Shown in pieces: positions 36,700-43,959 of a DNA stretch of 55,641 nt. Every line of letters starts with the position of its first letter. Positions within the stretch are counted from its first letter, which is position 1. The position numbers and the translations under genes are program-made. Below the pieces are notes generated by a model, which had not been told where the DNA came from, searched no databases, and was given only the letters and a program-made list of their open reading frames with translations. Origin of the DNA: DATBDE01 sp036270095 (lineage in GTDB: Bacteria > Actinomycetota > Thermoleophilia > Solirubrobacterales > Solirubrobacteraceae); contig DATBDE010000050.1 of assembly GCA_036270095.1 (NCBI GenBank), positions 1 through 55,641 on the forward strand. The letters run 5' to 3'.

Positions 36700-37839
36700 G
36701 TGCCCTCGGCAATCGTGGTCGGCGCGGGAGTGTTCGGCGCCTCGGTCGCGCACCGGCTCGCCGGTGCCGGCTGGGAGGTCACGCTGGTCGACGCCGAGAC
36801 GCCCGGCCACGAGCGCTCCACCTCGGGCGACGAGTCGCGCCTGATGCGCTCCGGCCACGGCACCGACGTCTGGCACACGCGCTCGGCCCTGCGGGCGCGC
36901 ACGCTGTGGCGCGAGCTCGAGGCCGAAACCGGCACGTCGCTGTACGTCGAGGCGGGCATGGCCTGGTTCGTCCGCGCCGACGACGGCTGGGAGGCCGACG
37001 CCGAGCGGGTCATGCGCGACGAGGGCATCCCCACCGAGCGGCTCGAGCCGGGCGTCGCGGCCGAGCTCTTCCCGGCCCTGGGGACCGCCGACCTCGCCTA
37101 CGTGCTGCACGAGCCCGAGGCCGGCGTGCTGCGCGCGCGCCGGGCCACGCGCACGCTGGCCGACGCCGCCTGCGAGCGCGGGGCGCGCTTCGTCGGCGGC
37201 CTGGCCGCTCCCGACGGCGAGCGCGTGCGCATCGGCGACCAGACGCTCGAGGCCGACCACGTCGTCTGGGCCTGCGGGCCGTGGCTGGCGACCCTGTTCC
37301 CGGACGTGGTCGACCTGCGCGTGACCAAGCAGGACGTCCTCTACTTCGCCGCGCCCAAGACCTGGCGCACGCCCGAGGTCCCCGCGTGGCTGGACTACCA
37401 GGGCGCGTTCTACGGCCAGGGCGACCTGGACGGCCGCGGGGTCAAGGCGGCCACCGACGCCATCGGCCCCGACTTCGACCCCGACACCGGCGACCGCACG
37501 CTGGACTGGTCGATGGAGCAGCACGTCCGCCGGTACCTGTACCGGCGTTTCCCGCCGCTGGTCGACGCGCCGCTGCTCACCCACCGCTGCTGCCAGTACG
37601 AGCTGACCGCCGACAACCGCTTCATCGCGGCGCCCCACCCGGAGCACCCGAGCGTGTGGATCCTGGGCGGCGGCTCGGGGCACGGCTTCAAGCACGGCCC
37701 GGCGTTGGCCGAGCGCGTCGAGGCGTGGCTGAGCGGCGCCGAGGCCCCCGATCCGACGCTGGCGCTGGTCGATCGCGTGGCGCCGGCGTCGCTGAGCACG
37801 TCGCGGGCGAGCCCGCGCGCCGTCGCGCCCGAGCGCTAG
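36700..37839 (+). CDS. FAD-dependent amine/imino-acid oxidase (DAO family)
   Basis: A 379-residue flavoprotein with FAD motif VVGAGVFGASVAHRLAGAG at residues 6-24 and the DAO-type C-terminal loop WILGGGSGHGFKHGPAL. The STSGDESRLMRSGHG segment near residue 40 resembles sarcosine, N-methyltryptophan and pipecolate oxidases. The expected covalent-flavin cysteine region reads THRCCQYELTADNRF, as in that group. Start is the GTG at 36700; TATACG (36685-36690) nine nt upstream is a possible -10. The divergent ALDH suggests a two-step oxidation of an amine. Confidence 0.88.
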   Translation: MPSAIVVGAGVFGASVAHRLAGAGWEVTLVDAETPGHERSTSGDESRLMRSGHGTDVWHTRSALRARTLWRELEAETGTSLYVEAGMAWFVRADDGWEADAERVMRDEGIPTERLEPGVAAELFPALGTADLAYVLHEPEAGVLRARRATRTLADAACERGARFVGGLAAPDGERVRIGDQTLEADHVVWACGPWLATLFPDVVDLRVTKQDVLYFAAPKTWRTPEVPAWLDYQGAFYGQGDLDGRGVKAATDAIGPDFDPDTGDRTLDWSMEQHVRRYLYRRFPPLVDAPLLTHRCCQYELTADNRFIAAPHPEHPSVWILGGGSGHGFKHGPALAERVEAWLSGAEAPDPTLALVDRVAPASLSTSRASPRAVAPER

Positions 37840-37885
37840 TCGAGCCGCAAGCGCCGCGGCGCCCGCCGGTGTCAGCCGCGCGCGC

Positions 37886-37915
37886 TTGACATCGCTATGG
37901 TCCATAGGTTATAAG
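37886..37915 (+). promoter_or_regulatory. Strong housekeeping-type promoter
   Basis: TTGACA (37886-37891), an 18-bp spacer and TATAAG (37910-37915), or a 17-bp spacer and TTATAA (37909-37914). This is the best -35/-10 pair in the window. Transcription would start near 37922, leaving a short leader with the ribosome site AAGGAG (37938-37943). Confidence 0.8.
37895..37907. promoter_or_regulatory. Operator-like palindrome in the promoter spacer
   Basis: CTATGG-T-CCATAG is a perfect 13-bp palindrome lying between the -35 and -10 boxes, where a bound repressor would block RNA polymerase. The size and symmetry suit a TetR- or MarR-type regulator, but no such gene is in the window. Confidence 0.6.
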
Positions 37916-37927
37916 TGTGGAACATAG
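37916..37927. promoter_or_regulatory. Second operator-like half-site at the transcription start
   Basis: TGTGGAACATAG read on the opposite strand is CTATGTTCCACA, which matches the first operator arm CTATGGTCCA at nine of ten positions. It overlaps the predicted start site and could be a second binding site for the same regulator. Confidence 0.4.
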
Positions 37928-37948
37928 TTTCCCAGGCAAGGAGAGATG

Positions 37949-39163
37949 ATGTACGACGCGATCATCGTCGGCGCCCGCTGCGGCGGTTCGCCCACGGCCA
38001 TGCTGCTGGCGCGCAAGGGCTACAAGGTGCTGGTCGTCGACCGGGCCGGGTTCCCCAGCGACACGCTTTCGACGCACTACATCCACCAGACCGGCGTGGC
38101 CTGCCTCGAGCGCTGGGGGCTGGCCGGGGCGGTGGCGGCCTCGGGCTGCCCGCCGCTGCGGCAGCTGACCCTCGACGTGGGACCGTTCGCGCTGGTCGGC
38201 GAGCCGACGCCGGCCGGCGCTGTCGCCGACGCCTACTCGGTGCGCCGGACGGTCCTCGACAAGCTCCTCGTCGACGCCGCCGCCGGCGCCGGCGCCGAGG
38301 TGCGCGAGCGCTTCGCCGTCTCGGAGCTCGTCCGAGAGGGGTCGCGGGTGGTGGGCGTCCGGGGACGCGGCGCGGGTGGCGCGACGGTCACCGAGCGCGC
38401 GCCCATCGTGATCGGCGCCGACGGCCGCAACTCGCTCGTGGCTCGCGCCGTTGAAGCCCCGGTCTACGACGCCCAGCCGGCGCTCACCTGCGCCTACTAC
38501 ACCTACTGGAGCGGGGTCGAGATGGCGGGCGCGGAGCTCTACCCGCGCCCGGACCGGATGATCGTGGCCGCGCCGACCAACGACGGCCAGGTGGTGACGA
38601 TCGCGTTCTGGCCCCACGCCGCCTTCCCGCACGTGCGCGCCGACATCGAGGGCCACTTCCTGCGGGCGCTGGAGCTGGCGCCTGAGCTCCACGCGCGGGT
38701 GCGCGACGCCACCCGCACCGACCGCTTCCGCGGCACGGCCCAGCTGCCCAACTTCCATCGCCGTCCACACGGCGAGGGCTGGGCCCTGGTCGGCGACGCC
38801 GGCTACCACAAGGATCCGATCCTGGCGCTCGGCATCAGCGACGCATTCCGCGACGCCGAACTGCTGGCCGACGCCGTCGACGCCGGCCTCTCGGGCCGAG
38901 CCGAGCTCGGCGCGGCGCTGGCGGGCTACGAGGCTCGCCGCAACGAGACCGCGGCCCCCGGCTACGCGAGCACGCTCGACTTCGCGCGGCTCCAGCCGCC
39001 GGATGCGGCGATGCAGCAGCTGCTCGCCGCCCTGCGCGGCGACCAGGCCCAGACCGACCGCTTCTTCGGCACCGTGGTCGGCACGGTGCACCCGTCCGCG
39101 TTCTTCACCCCCGAGAACCTGGCGAGCATCGGGGTGGGCGCGAGCGTCGGCGCCGCCGCCTAG
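37949..39163 (+). CDS. FAD-dependent monooxygenase/oxidoreductase (PHBH fold)
   Basis: A 404-residue flavoprotein. The FAD fold starts with DAIIVGARCGGSPTAMLLARKGY (residues 3-25), the DG motif is GADGRNSLVARA, and the second FAD contact is GDAGYHKDPILALGISDAF, a pattern common in FAD hydroxylases and geranylgeranyl-reductase-like proteins. The second of two adjacent ATGs (37949) is preferred because AAGGAG ends 5 nt before it. It sits alone behind a strong promoter with a built-in operator, so it is probably induced by a specific compound. Its stop overlaps the cupin stop in the shared CTAG. Confidence 0.88.
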   Translation: MYDAIIVGARCGGSPTAMLLARKGYKVLVVDRAGFPSDTLSTHYIHQTGVACLERWGLAGAVAASGCPPLRQLTLDVGPFALVGEPTPAGAVADAYSVRRTVLDKLLVDAAAGAGAEVRERFAVSELVREGSRVVGVRGRGAGGATVTERAPIVIGADGRNSLVARAVEAPVYDAQPALTCAYYTYWSGVEMAGAELYPRPDRMIVAAPTNDGQVVTIAFWPHAAFPHVRADIEGHFLRALELAPELHARVRDATRTDRFRGTAQLPNFHRRPHGEGWALVGDAGYHKDPILALGISDAFRDAELLADAVDAGLSGRAELGAALAGYEARRNETAAPGYASTLDFARLQPPDAAMQQLLAALRGDQAQTDRFFGTVVGTVHPSAFFTPENLASIGVGASVGAAA

Positions 39164-39489
39164 AGGTCGGTCTGCACCACCGTCGGGCTCGGGTGCACGC
39201 TGACCGTGCGCACCTTCTCGTCGCTCGTGCCCTCGAAGCGGTGCGGGGTCTCGGCGGGCACGACGACGAGGTGGCCGGCGCCGACCTCGATCTCGTCGTC
39301 GCCCGCCGTGAAGCGGGCGCTGCCGGCCTGCACGACGAAGGTCTCGGGGTAGGGGTGCAGGTGCAGCCGCGGGCCCTTGCCGCGCTCGAACTCGTTGATG
39401 AAGATCGAGATCGGGGCCTCGTCGCGGCCCTGGAAGAGCGCGGACTGCGGGCTGCGACGCAGCTCCTCGATCGGGATGACGGTCGCCAT
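39160..39489 (-). CDS. Small cupin-domain protein
   Basis: A 109-residue single cupin barrel. Motif 1 is GPRLHLHPYPETFVVQAGSARF (two His and one Glu metal ligands) and motif 2 is VVPAETPHRFEG (the third His). Such proteins bind a metal and a small ligand or act as simple isomerases or dioxygenases; the role here is unknown. TAGCCT on the minus strand, 7 nt before the ATG, supports the start. Its TAG stop shares CTAG (39160-39163) with the stop of the convergent FAD gene. Confidence 0.88.
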   Translation of the reverse strand: MATVIPIEELRRSPQSALFQGRDEAPISIFINEFERGKGPRLHLHPYPETFVVQAGSARFTAGDDEIEVGAGHLVVVPAETPHRFEGTSDEKVRTVSVHPSPTVVQTDL

Positions 39490-39496
39490 GCCGGCG

Positions 39497-39502
39497 AGGC
39501 TA
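39497..39502 (-). promoter_or_regulatory. TAGCCT -10 hexamer, leaderless cupin gene
   Basis: Minus-strand TAGCCT is 7 nt from the ATG at 39489. It is back to back with the nucS -10 at 39531. Confidence 0.5.
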
Positions 39503-39530
39503 GCGGTCCCGGAGCGTCCGCGCGCGGGCC

Positions 39531-39536
39531 TAGGGT
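39531..39536 (+). promoter_or_regulatory. TAGGGT -10 hexamer, leaderless nucS
   Basis: TAGGGT ends 7 nt before the ATG at 39544, with no ribosome site. Confidence 0.5.
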
Positions 39537-39543
39537 CCTCACG

Positions 39544-40227
39544 ATGCGCCTGCTCGTCGCCCGCTGCGAGGTCCGCTACTCGGGCCGCCTGCACGCCCTG
39601 CTCCCCGAAGCGGTGCGGCTGCTGATGTTCAAGGGCGACGGCTCCGTGCTCGTGCACTCGGACTCGGGCGGCTACAAGCCGCAGAACTGGATGACGCCGC
39701 CGACGGTGATCGAGGAGGCCGACGACGGGGCGTCGATCGTCGTCCGCAAGCGCGGCGGCGAGGACCGGCTCGACATCCGCATCGCCGACGTGCTCTCCGA
39801 CGTCGAGCACGACTTCGGCCCGCCCGAGGCGGCCGCGCCGCTGGAGAAGGACGGCGTCGAAGCCCACCTGCAGGAGCTCCTGGCCAACGCGCCGCAGTGG
39901 TGCGGCGAGGGCTTCCGGCTGGTGCGCCGCGAGTGGCCCACCGACATCGGCCCCGTCGACCTCATGTGCCGCGACCCGGACGACGGCTGGGTCGCAGTCG
40001 AGATCAAGCGCATCGGCACGATCGAGGCGGTCGAACAGCTCTCCCGCTACCTCGAGCGCATCCGCGAGGACCGCGAGCTGGGGGCCTGCCGCGGCGTCCT
40101 GGCCGCGCAGGTGCTCAAGCCGCAGGCGCGCGCGCTGGCCGCGTCGCGCGGCATCGACTGCGTGGAGGTCGACCTCGGCGTGCTCCGCGGCGAGCGCGAG
40201 CCGGACCTGCAGTTGTTCGCCGCCTGA
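39544..40227 (+). CDS. nucS: Mismatch-specific endonuclease NucS/EndoMS
   Basis: A 227-residue nuclease, the normal length for actinobacterial NucS. The N-terminal DNA-binding domain begins MRLLVARCEVRYSGRL. The C-terminal nuclease domain carries the RecB-like site: GPVDLMCRD followed by WVAVEIKRIGTIEAVEQLSRYL (Asp, Glu and Lys ligands). NucS cuts both strands at mismatches and replaces MutS/MutL in most Actinobacteria and many Archaea, so this gene is a good lineage marker. The sliding-clamp-binding tail is the short C-terminal EPDLQLF segment. Confidence 0.95.
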   Translation: MRLLVARCEVRYSGRLHALLPEAVRLLMFKGDGSVLVHSDSGGYKPQNWMTPPTVIEEADDGASIVVRKRGGEDRLDIRIADVLSDVEHDFGPPEAAAPLEKDGVEAHLQELLANAPQWCGEGFRLVRREWPTDIGPVDLMCRDPDDGWVAVEIKRIGTIEAVEQLSRYLERIREDRELGACRGVLAAQVLKPQARALAASRGIDCVEVDLGVLRGEREPDLQLFAA

Positions 40228-40246
40228 AGATACTTGCGCGCGCAAC

Positions 40247-40252
40247 TAGACT
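40247..40252 (+). promoter_or_regulatory. TAGACT -10 hexamer before the ATC-start gene
   Basis: TAGACT ends 6 nt before the ATC at 40259. The geometry is the same as in front of the standard leaderless genes, which supports initiation at this unusual codon. Confidence 0.5.
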
Positions 40253-40258
40253 GGGCGG

Positions 40259-41287
40259 ATCGAGCTCGGCCTCTACACCTTCGCCGACGTGGGTCCGGGG
40301 ATCAGCCCCGAGCAGCGGCTGCGCGACCTGATCGAGGAGATGGAGCTGGCCGACCAGGTCGGCCTCGACGTCTTCGGCGTCGGCGAGCACCACCGGCCCG
40401 ACTTCGCGGTCTCCTCGCCCATCGTGCCACTGGCTGCCGGCGCCGCCCGCACCGAGCGCATCCGCCTGACCAGCGCCGTCACCGTGCTGAGCTCGGACGA
40501 CCCCGTCCGCGTCTTCCAGGACTTCGCCACCCTCGACCTGCTCTCCGGCGGCCGCGCCGAGATCATGGCCGGCCGCGGCTCGTTCACCGAGTCGTTCCCG
40601 CTCTTCGGCTACGACCTCGACGACTACGACGAGCTGTTCGCCGAGAAGCTCGACCTGCTGCTGGCGCTGCGCGTCGGCGAGCGCGTCACGTGGCAGGGCC
40701 GGCACCGCTCCGCCCTGCACGACCTCGCCGTGTACCCGCGCCCGGTGCAGGACCCGCTGCCGGTCTGGATCGCCGTCGGCGGCAACCCGCAGTCGGTGGT
40801 GCGCGCGGGCGTGCTCGGCCTGCCCATGGCCCTCGCGATCATCGGCGGCCAGCCCGAGCGCTTCGTGCCGCTCATCGACCTCTACCGCCAGGCTGTGTCC
40901 GAGGCCGGCCACGACCCCGCCACGGCGCGCGTCTCCATCAATTCCCACACCTACGTCGGCGACCCCGACGACTTCTTCCCCTCCCACAGCGCGATGATGA
41001 ACCGGATCGGCCGCGAGCGCGGTTGGCCGCCCATGGGCCGCGCCCCTTGGGACCAGCTGCGCGCCCCACGCGGCGCGTTCGTCGTGGGCAGCCCCGACGC
41101 GGTGGTGGAGAAGATCCTGTTCGAGCGCGAGCTGTTCGGCAACGACCGCTACCTGGCCCAGATCGCCCTCGGCGACCTCTCGCACGACCTGGTCATGCGC
41201 GCGATCGAGCGCTTCGGCACCGAGGTCGCACCGCGGGTCCGCGCCGAGGTCGGCTCGGCGACCGTCTCTCGAGACTGGTCGCACTAG
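40259..41287 (+). CDS. LLM-class flavin-dependent monooxygenase with a non-standard start codon
   Basis: A 342-residue luciferase-like TIM-barrel flavoenzyme of the kind beginning MELGLYTFADVGP. The barrel strands and loops are intact (DVFGVGEHHRPDF, GRAEIMAGRGSF, VGGNPQSVVRAG). The conserved N-terminus is encoded from GAG 40262, but the codon before it is ATC, and between the in-frame TAG at 40247 and this point there is no ATG, GTG or TTG. The next standard start, GTG 40289, would remove the first beta strand. Initiation at ATC, or a base error in an ATG, is the simplest reading. Flavin type and substrate are unknown. Confidence 0.85.
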   Translation: MELGLYTFADVGPGISPEQRLRDLIEEMELADQVGLDVFGVGEHHRPDFAVSSPIVPLAAGAARTERIRLTSAVTVLSSDDPVRVFQDFATLDLLSGGRAEIMAGRGSFTESFPLFGYDLDDYDELFAEKLDLLLALRVGERVTWQGRHRSALHDLAVYPRPVQDPLPVWIAVGGNPQSVVRAGVLGLPMALAIIGGQPERFVPLIDLYRQAVSEAGHDPATARVSINSHTYVGDPDDFFPSHSAMMNRIGRERGWPPMGRAPWDQLRAPRGAFVVGSPDAVVEKILFERELFGNDRYLAQIALGDLSHDLVMRAIERFGTEVAPRVRAEVGSATVSRDWSH

Positions 41288-41290
41288 GCT
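41285..41290 (+). promoter_or_regulatory. TAGGCT -10 hexamer overlapping the LLM stop codon
   Basis: The TAG of the LLM gene forms the first half of TAGGCT, which ends 8 nt before the ATG at 41299. Confidence 0.45.
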
Positions 41291-41298
41291 CCGGCGCC

Positions 41299-42072
41299 AT
41301 GCCCGAAGACACCAGCGCCGTGCTCACCGAGCGGCGGGACGGCGTCCTGCTGATCACGCTCAACCGCCCTGATGCCCGCAATGCCGTCAACGGCGCCGTC
41401 GCCGCGGGCGTGGCCGCCGCGCTCGACGACCTCGATGCCTCCGACGACCTCGTGGTGGGCGTGCTCACCGGCGCGGGCAAGGGGTTCTCCTCCGGGATGG
41501 ACCTCAAGGCGTTCACCAAGGGCGAGCGCCCGTGGGTGGGCGACCGCGGCTTTGCCGGCATCACCCAGCGCGCCTCCGCGAAGCCGCTGATCGCGGCGGT
41601 CGAGGGCTTCGCGCTCGCGGGCGGGTTCGAGATCGCGATCTCCTGCGATCTCGTCGTGGCCGCGCGCGACGCGCGCCTGGGCATCCCCGAGGCCAAGCGT
41701 GGGCTGGTCGCGGCGGCCGGCGCGCTGATCCGCCTGCCCAAGCGCATGCCCTACCACGTGGCCATGGAGCTGGCGCTAACCGGCGACCCGATCAGCGCCG
41801 AGCGCGGGCACGAGCTCGGCATCGTCAACCGCGTGGCCGAGCCGGGCGACGCCGTCGACGTCGCCCTCGAGCTTGCGCGACAAATTGCCCGCAACGGCCC
41901 GCTCGCCCTCACCGCGTCGAAGACGATCCTGGCCTCGGCGCTGGACTGGGACGAGGCCGAGGCGTGGGAGAAGCAGGGCGCGCTCGCCGGGCCGGTGTTC
42001 GCGTCCGAGGACGCCCAGGAGGGCGCCATCGCCTTCGCCGAGAAGCGCGACCCGGTGTGGAAGGGACGCTAG
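41299..42072 (+). CDS. Enoyl-CoA hydratase/isomerase family protein
   Basis: A 257-residue crotonase-fold protein, separate in sequence from the one at 27200. Oxyanion-hole loops are FSSGMDLKAF (near residue 60) and EGFALAGGFEIAISCDLVVA (near residue 102). The catalytic glutamate position is in LGIPEAKRGLVAAAGA. The KRGLVAAAGALIRLPKRMP run resembles EchA-type hydratases of actinobacteria. It is followed by a strong stem-loop. Confidence 0.92.
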   Translation: MPEDTSAVLTERRDGVLLITLNRPDARNAVNGAVAAGVAAALDDLDASDDLVVGVLTGAGKGFSSGMDLKAFTKGERPWVGDRGFAGITQRASAKPLIAAVEGFALAGGFEIAISCDLVVAARDARLGIPEAKRGLVAAAGALIRLPKRMPYHVAMELALTGDPISAERGHELGIVNRVAEPGDAVDVALELARQIARNGPLALTASKTILASALDWDEAEAWEKQGALAGPVFASEDAQEGAIAFAEKRDPVWKGR

Positions 42073-42078
42073 GACCGG

Positions 42079-42099
42079 CGGTCGAAGCGCCTTCGACCG
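42079..42099 (+). terminator. Stem-loop terminator after the enoyl-CoA hydratase gene
   Basis: CGGTCGAAG (42079-42087), loop CGC, CTTCGACCG (42091-42099): nine paired bases, 7 nt after the stop. No U-run follows. A second stem, GCCTTC (42089-42094) with GAAGGC (42099-42104), uses the same bases, so the two folds exclude each other. Confidence 0.6.
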
Positions 42100-42136
42100 A
42101 AGGCTGAAATCTCGGAAACTCCCGGGCTTCGCTCCC

Positions 42137-42142
42137 TACCTT
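42137..42142 (+). promoter_or_regulatory. TACCTT -10 hexamer, leaderless peptidase E gene
   Basis: TACCTT ends 6 nt before the ATG at 42149. Confidence 0.5.
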
Positions 42143-42148
42143 CCGCGC

Positions 42149-42883
42149 ATGAGGGAGCGCGCGCCGCGGATCGTGGCCTTCGGTGGCGGAGGCTTCTCCA
42201 TGGAGGCCGGCAACCGCCTGCTCGACGACTACGTGCTCGCGCTCACCGGCAAGGCGCGCCCGCGGGTCTGCTTCCTCCCCACCGCCTCGGGCGACGCCGA
42301 CCACTACGTCGTCCGCTTCTACCAGCACTTCGGGTCCTGCGCCGAGGCCTCGCACCTGTCGCTCTTCCGGCGCGAGCGCGGCTGCCGCCTGGAGCCGCGG
42401 GCGCACCTGCTCGAGCAGGACCTGATCTACGTCGGCGGTGGCAGCGTGATCTCGATGCTCGGCGTCTGGCGCGCGCACGGCATCGACGCGACCCTGCGCG
42501 AGGCGTGGGCGGCCGGCGTTGTGCTCTGCGGCCTCTCGGCCGGGTCGCTGTGTTGGTTCAGCGAGGGCATGTCGGCGTTCCACGGCGAGCCGGCGGCGGT
42601 TGCGGGCCTGGGCCTACTGCCCTGGAGCAACGCCGTCCACTACGGCGGCGAGGCCTCGCGCCGGGCCGACTATCACGCGGCGCTGGCCGCCGGCATGTGC
42701 ACCGGCTACGCGGCCTCGGACGGCGCCGCGCTGCACTTCGAGGGCACCGAGCTCGCGCACGTGGTTGGCTCGCGGCCCGACGCGCGCGCGTTCCGCATCG
42801 GGGCCGCGGGGGACGGTGTGGTCGAGACCGAGCTCGCCGTTCGCTTCCTGGGCGAGCCGGTACTTACCTTCGTGGCCGCCTGA
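42149..42883 (+). CDS. Peptidase E-like protein (family S51), copy 1
   Basis: A 244-residue serine peptidase of the class I glutamine-amidotransferase-like fold, related to the Asp-X dipeptidase PepE. The nucleophile serine is in CGLSAGSLCWF near residue 131; GGGGFSMEAGN near the start and YVGGGSVISML before the elbow are typical. It would hydrolyse small Asp-N-terminal peptides in the cytoplasm. A close paralogue follows 24 bp later, so this is a tandem duplication. Confidence 0.88.
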   Translation: MRERAPRIVAFGGGGFSMEAGNRLLDDYVLALTGKARPRVCFLPTASGDADHYVVRFYQHFGSCAEASHLSLFRRERGCRLEPRAHLLEQDLIYVGGGSVISMLGVWRAHGIDATLREAWAAGVVLCGLSAGSLCWFSEGMSAFHGEPAAVAGLGLLPWSNAVHYGGEASRRADYHAALAAGMCTGYAASDGAALHFEGTELAHVVGSRPDARAFRIGAAGDGVVETELAVRFLGEPVLTFVAA

Positions 42884-42907
42884 GCGGCCCGGCACAATCG
42901 TGGGGGA

Positions 42908-43687
42908 ATGCCCGGCCCCACGATCTTCGCCATGGGCGGCGGCGGGTTCCTCACCGAGCCCGCCGACGCCGCGCTCGAGCGCTACGTCCTCGACCTCGCC
43001 GCGCCGGCCGAGCCGCGCATCTGCTTCCTGCCCACCGCCAGCGGCGACCCCCAGGGCGCGATCGTCCGCTTCCACGCCGCCTTCGACCCGCTGCCCTGCC
43101 GCCCCAGCGCGCTCGACCTCTTCCGCCTGCACGGCCGCCACCTCGACCTGCGCGCGCACCTGCTCGAGCAGCACATCGTCTACGTGGGCGGCGGGTCGAT
43201 GCGCAACCTGCTCGCCATCTGGCACGAGCACGCGCTCGACCGCATCCTGCCCGAGGCGTGGGAGCGCGGTGTGGCGCTGTGCGGCCTGTCGGCCGGGTCG
43301 ATGTGCTGGTTCCGCCACGGGATCACGAAGTCGGGCGGGCCGCCCGAGCTCGTGCCCGGCCTCGGCCTGCTGCCGGCGTCCAACTCGGTGCACTGGAGCG
43401 CGGAGCCCGACCGCCGCGCGGCCTACGTCGCGGCCGTGGCCGGCGGCCTGGAGCCGGGCTGGGGCGTCGACGACGGGGCCGGGCTGCGCTTCGCCGGCAC
43501 CAAGCTCGTCGAGGCGGTCAGCGCCCGGCGCGAGTCCGGCGCCTACCGCGTGGAACACCGGGACGGCAGCGCCGCGGCGGAGCCGATTCCGGTGCGCCAG
43601 CTCGGCGCGCCCAACTCCGGCGTCCATGTCCCGCCCCCCGAGGTGGTCGAGCTGCGCGAGCTGCGTGCGGCCCGCCGGGGCCGCTAG
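42908..43687 (+). CDS. Peptidase E-like protein (family S51), copy 2
   Basis: A 259-residue paralogue of the preceding gene with the same landmarks: GGGGFLTEPAD, CFLPTASGDPQG, YVGGGSMRNLLAIW and nucleophile CGLSAGSMCWF. The C-terminal third is the most different and is followed by a GAPNSGVHVPPPEV extension. The ATG follows a GGGGGA purine stretch (42901-42906). Both copies keep the active serine, so both may be active with different substrates. Confidence 0.88.
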   Translation: MPGPTIFAMGGGGFLTEPADAALERYVLDLAAPAEPRICFLPTASGDPQGAIVRFHAAFDPLPCRPSALDLFRLHGRHLDLRAHLLEQHIVYVGGGSMRNLLAIWHEHALDRILPEAWERGVALCGLSAGSMCWFRHGITKSGGPPELVPGLGLLPASNSVHWSAEPDRRAAYVAAVAGGLEPGWGVDDGAGLRFAGTKLVEAVSARRESGAYRVEHRDGSAAAEPIPVRQLGAPNSGVHVPPPEVVELRELRAARRGR

Positions 43688-43689
43688 CC

Positions 43690-43959
43690 GTGGCCGACTG
43701 GTGGGAGCTGCGGCGGGCGACGAACCGGAAGCCGTCCACCTACACGTGCCCACTGTGCGGCAAGCGCCTGCTGGCGATGACCGAGCACGCGCTGATCGTG
43801 CCCGAGGGCGACGCCTCGCGGCGCCGCCACGCCCACCTCGAGTGCGTGGCCAAGGCGCGGGCGCGCGGCGAGCTGCCCACCCGCAGCGAGTGGCGACGCG
43901 CCCAGCGCGGACCGCGCGAGCCGCTGCGCGCGCGCCTGCGGCGTGCGCTCGGCCGCTAG
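43690..43959 (+). CDS. Small zinc-ribbon-like protein of unknown function
   Basis: An 89-residue basic protein with a CPLCGKR knuckle (near residue 20) and a possible second pair in HAHLECV, suggesting one bound zinc. It begins 2 nt after the peptidase stop and has an arginine-rich tail. I do not recognise a family with known function. Its stop shares the tetranucleotide CTAG (43956-43959) with the stop of the convergent yjbQ-like gene. Confidence 0.7.
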   Translation: MADWWELRRATNRKPSTYTCPLCGKRLLAMTEHALIVPEGDASRRRHAHLECVAKARARGELPTRSEWRRAQRGPREPLRARLRRALGR

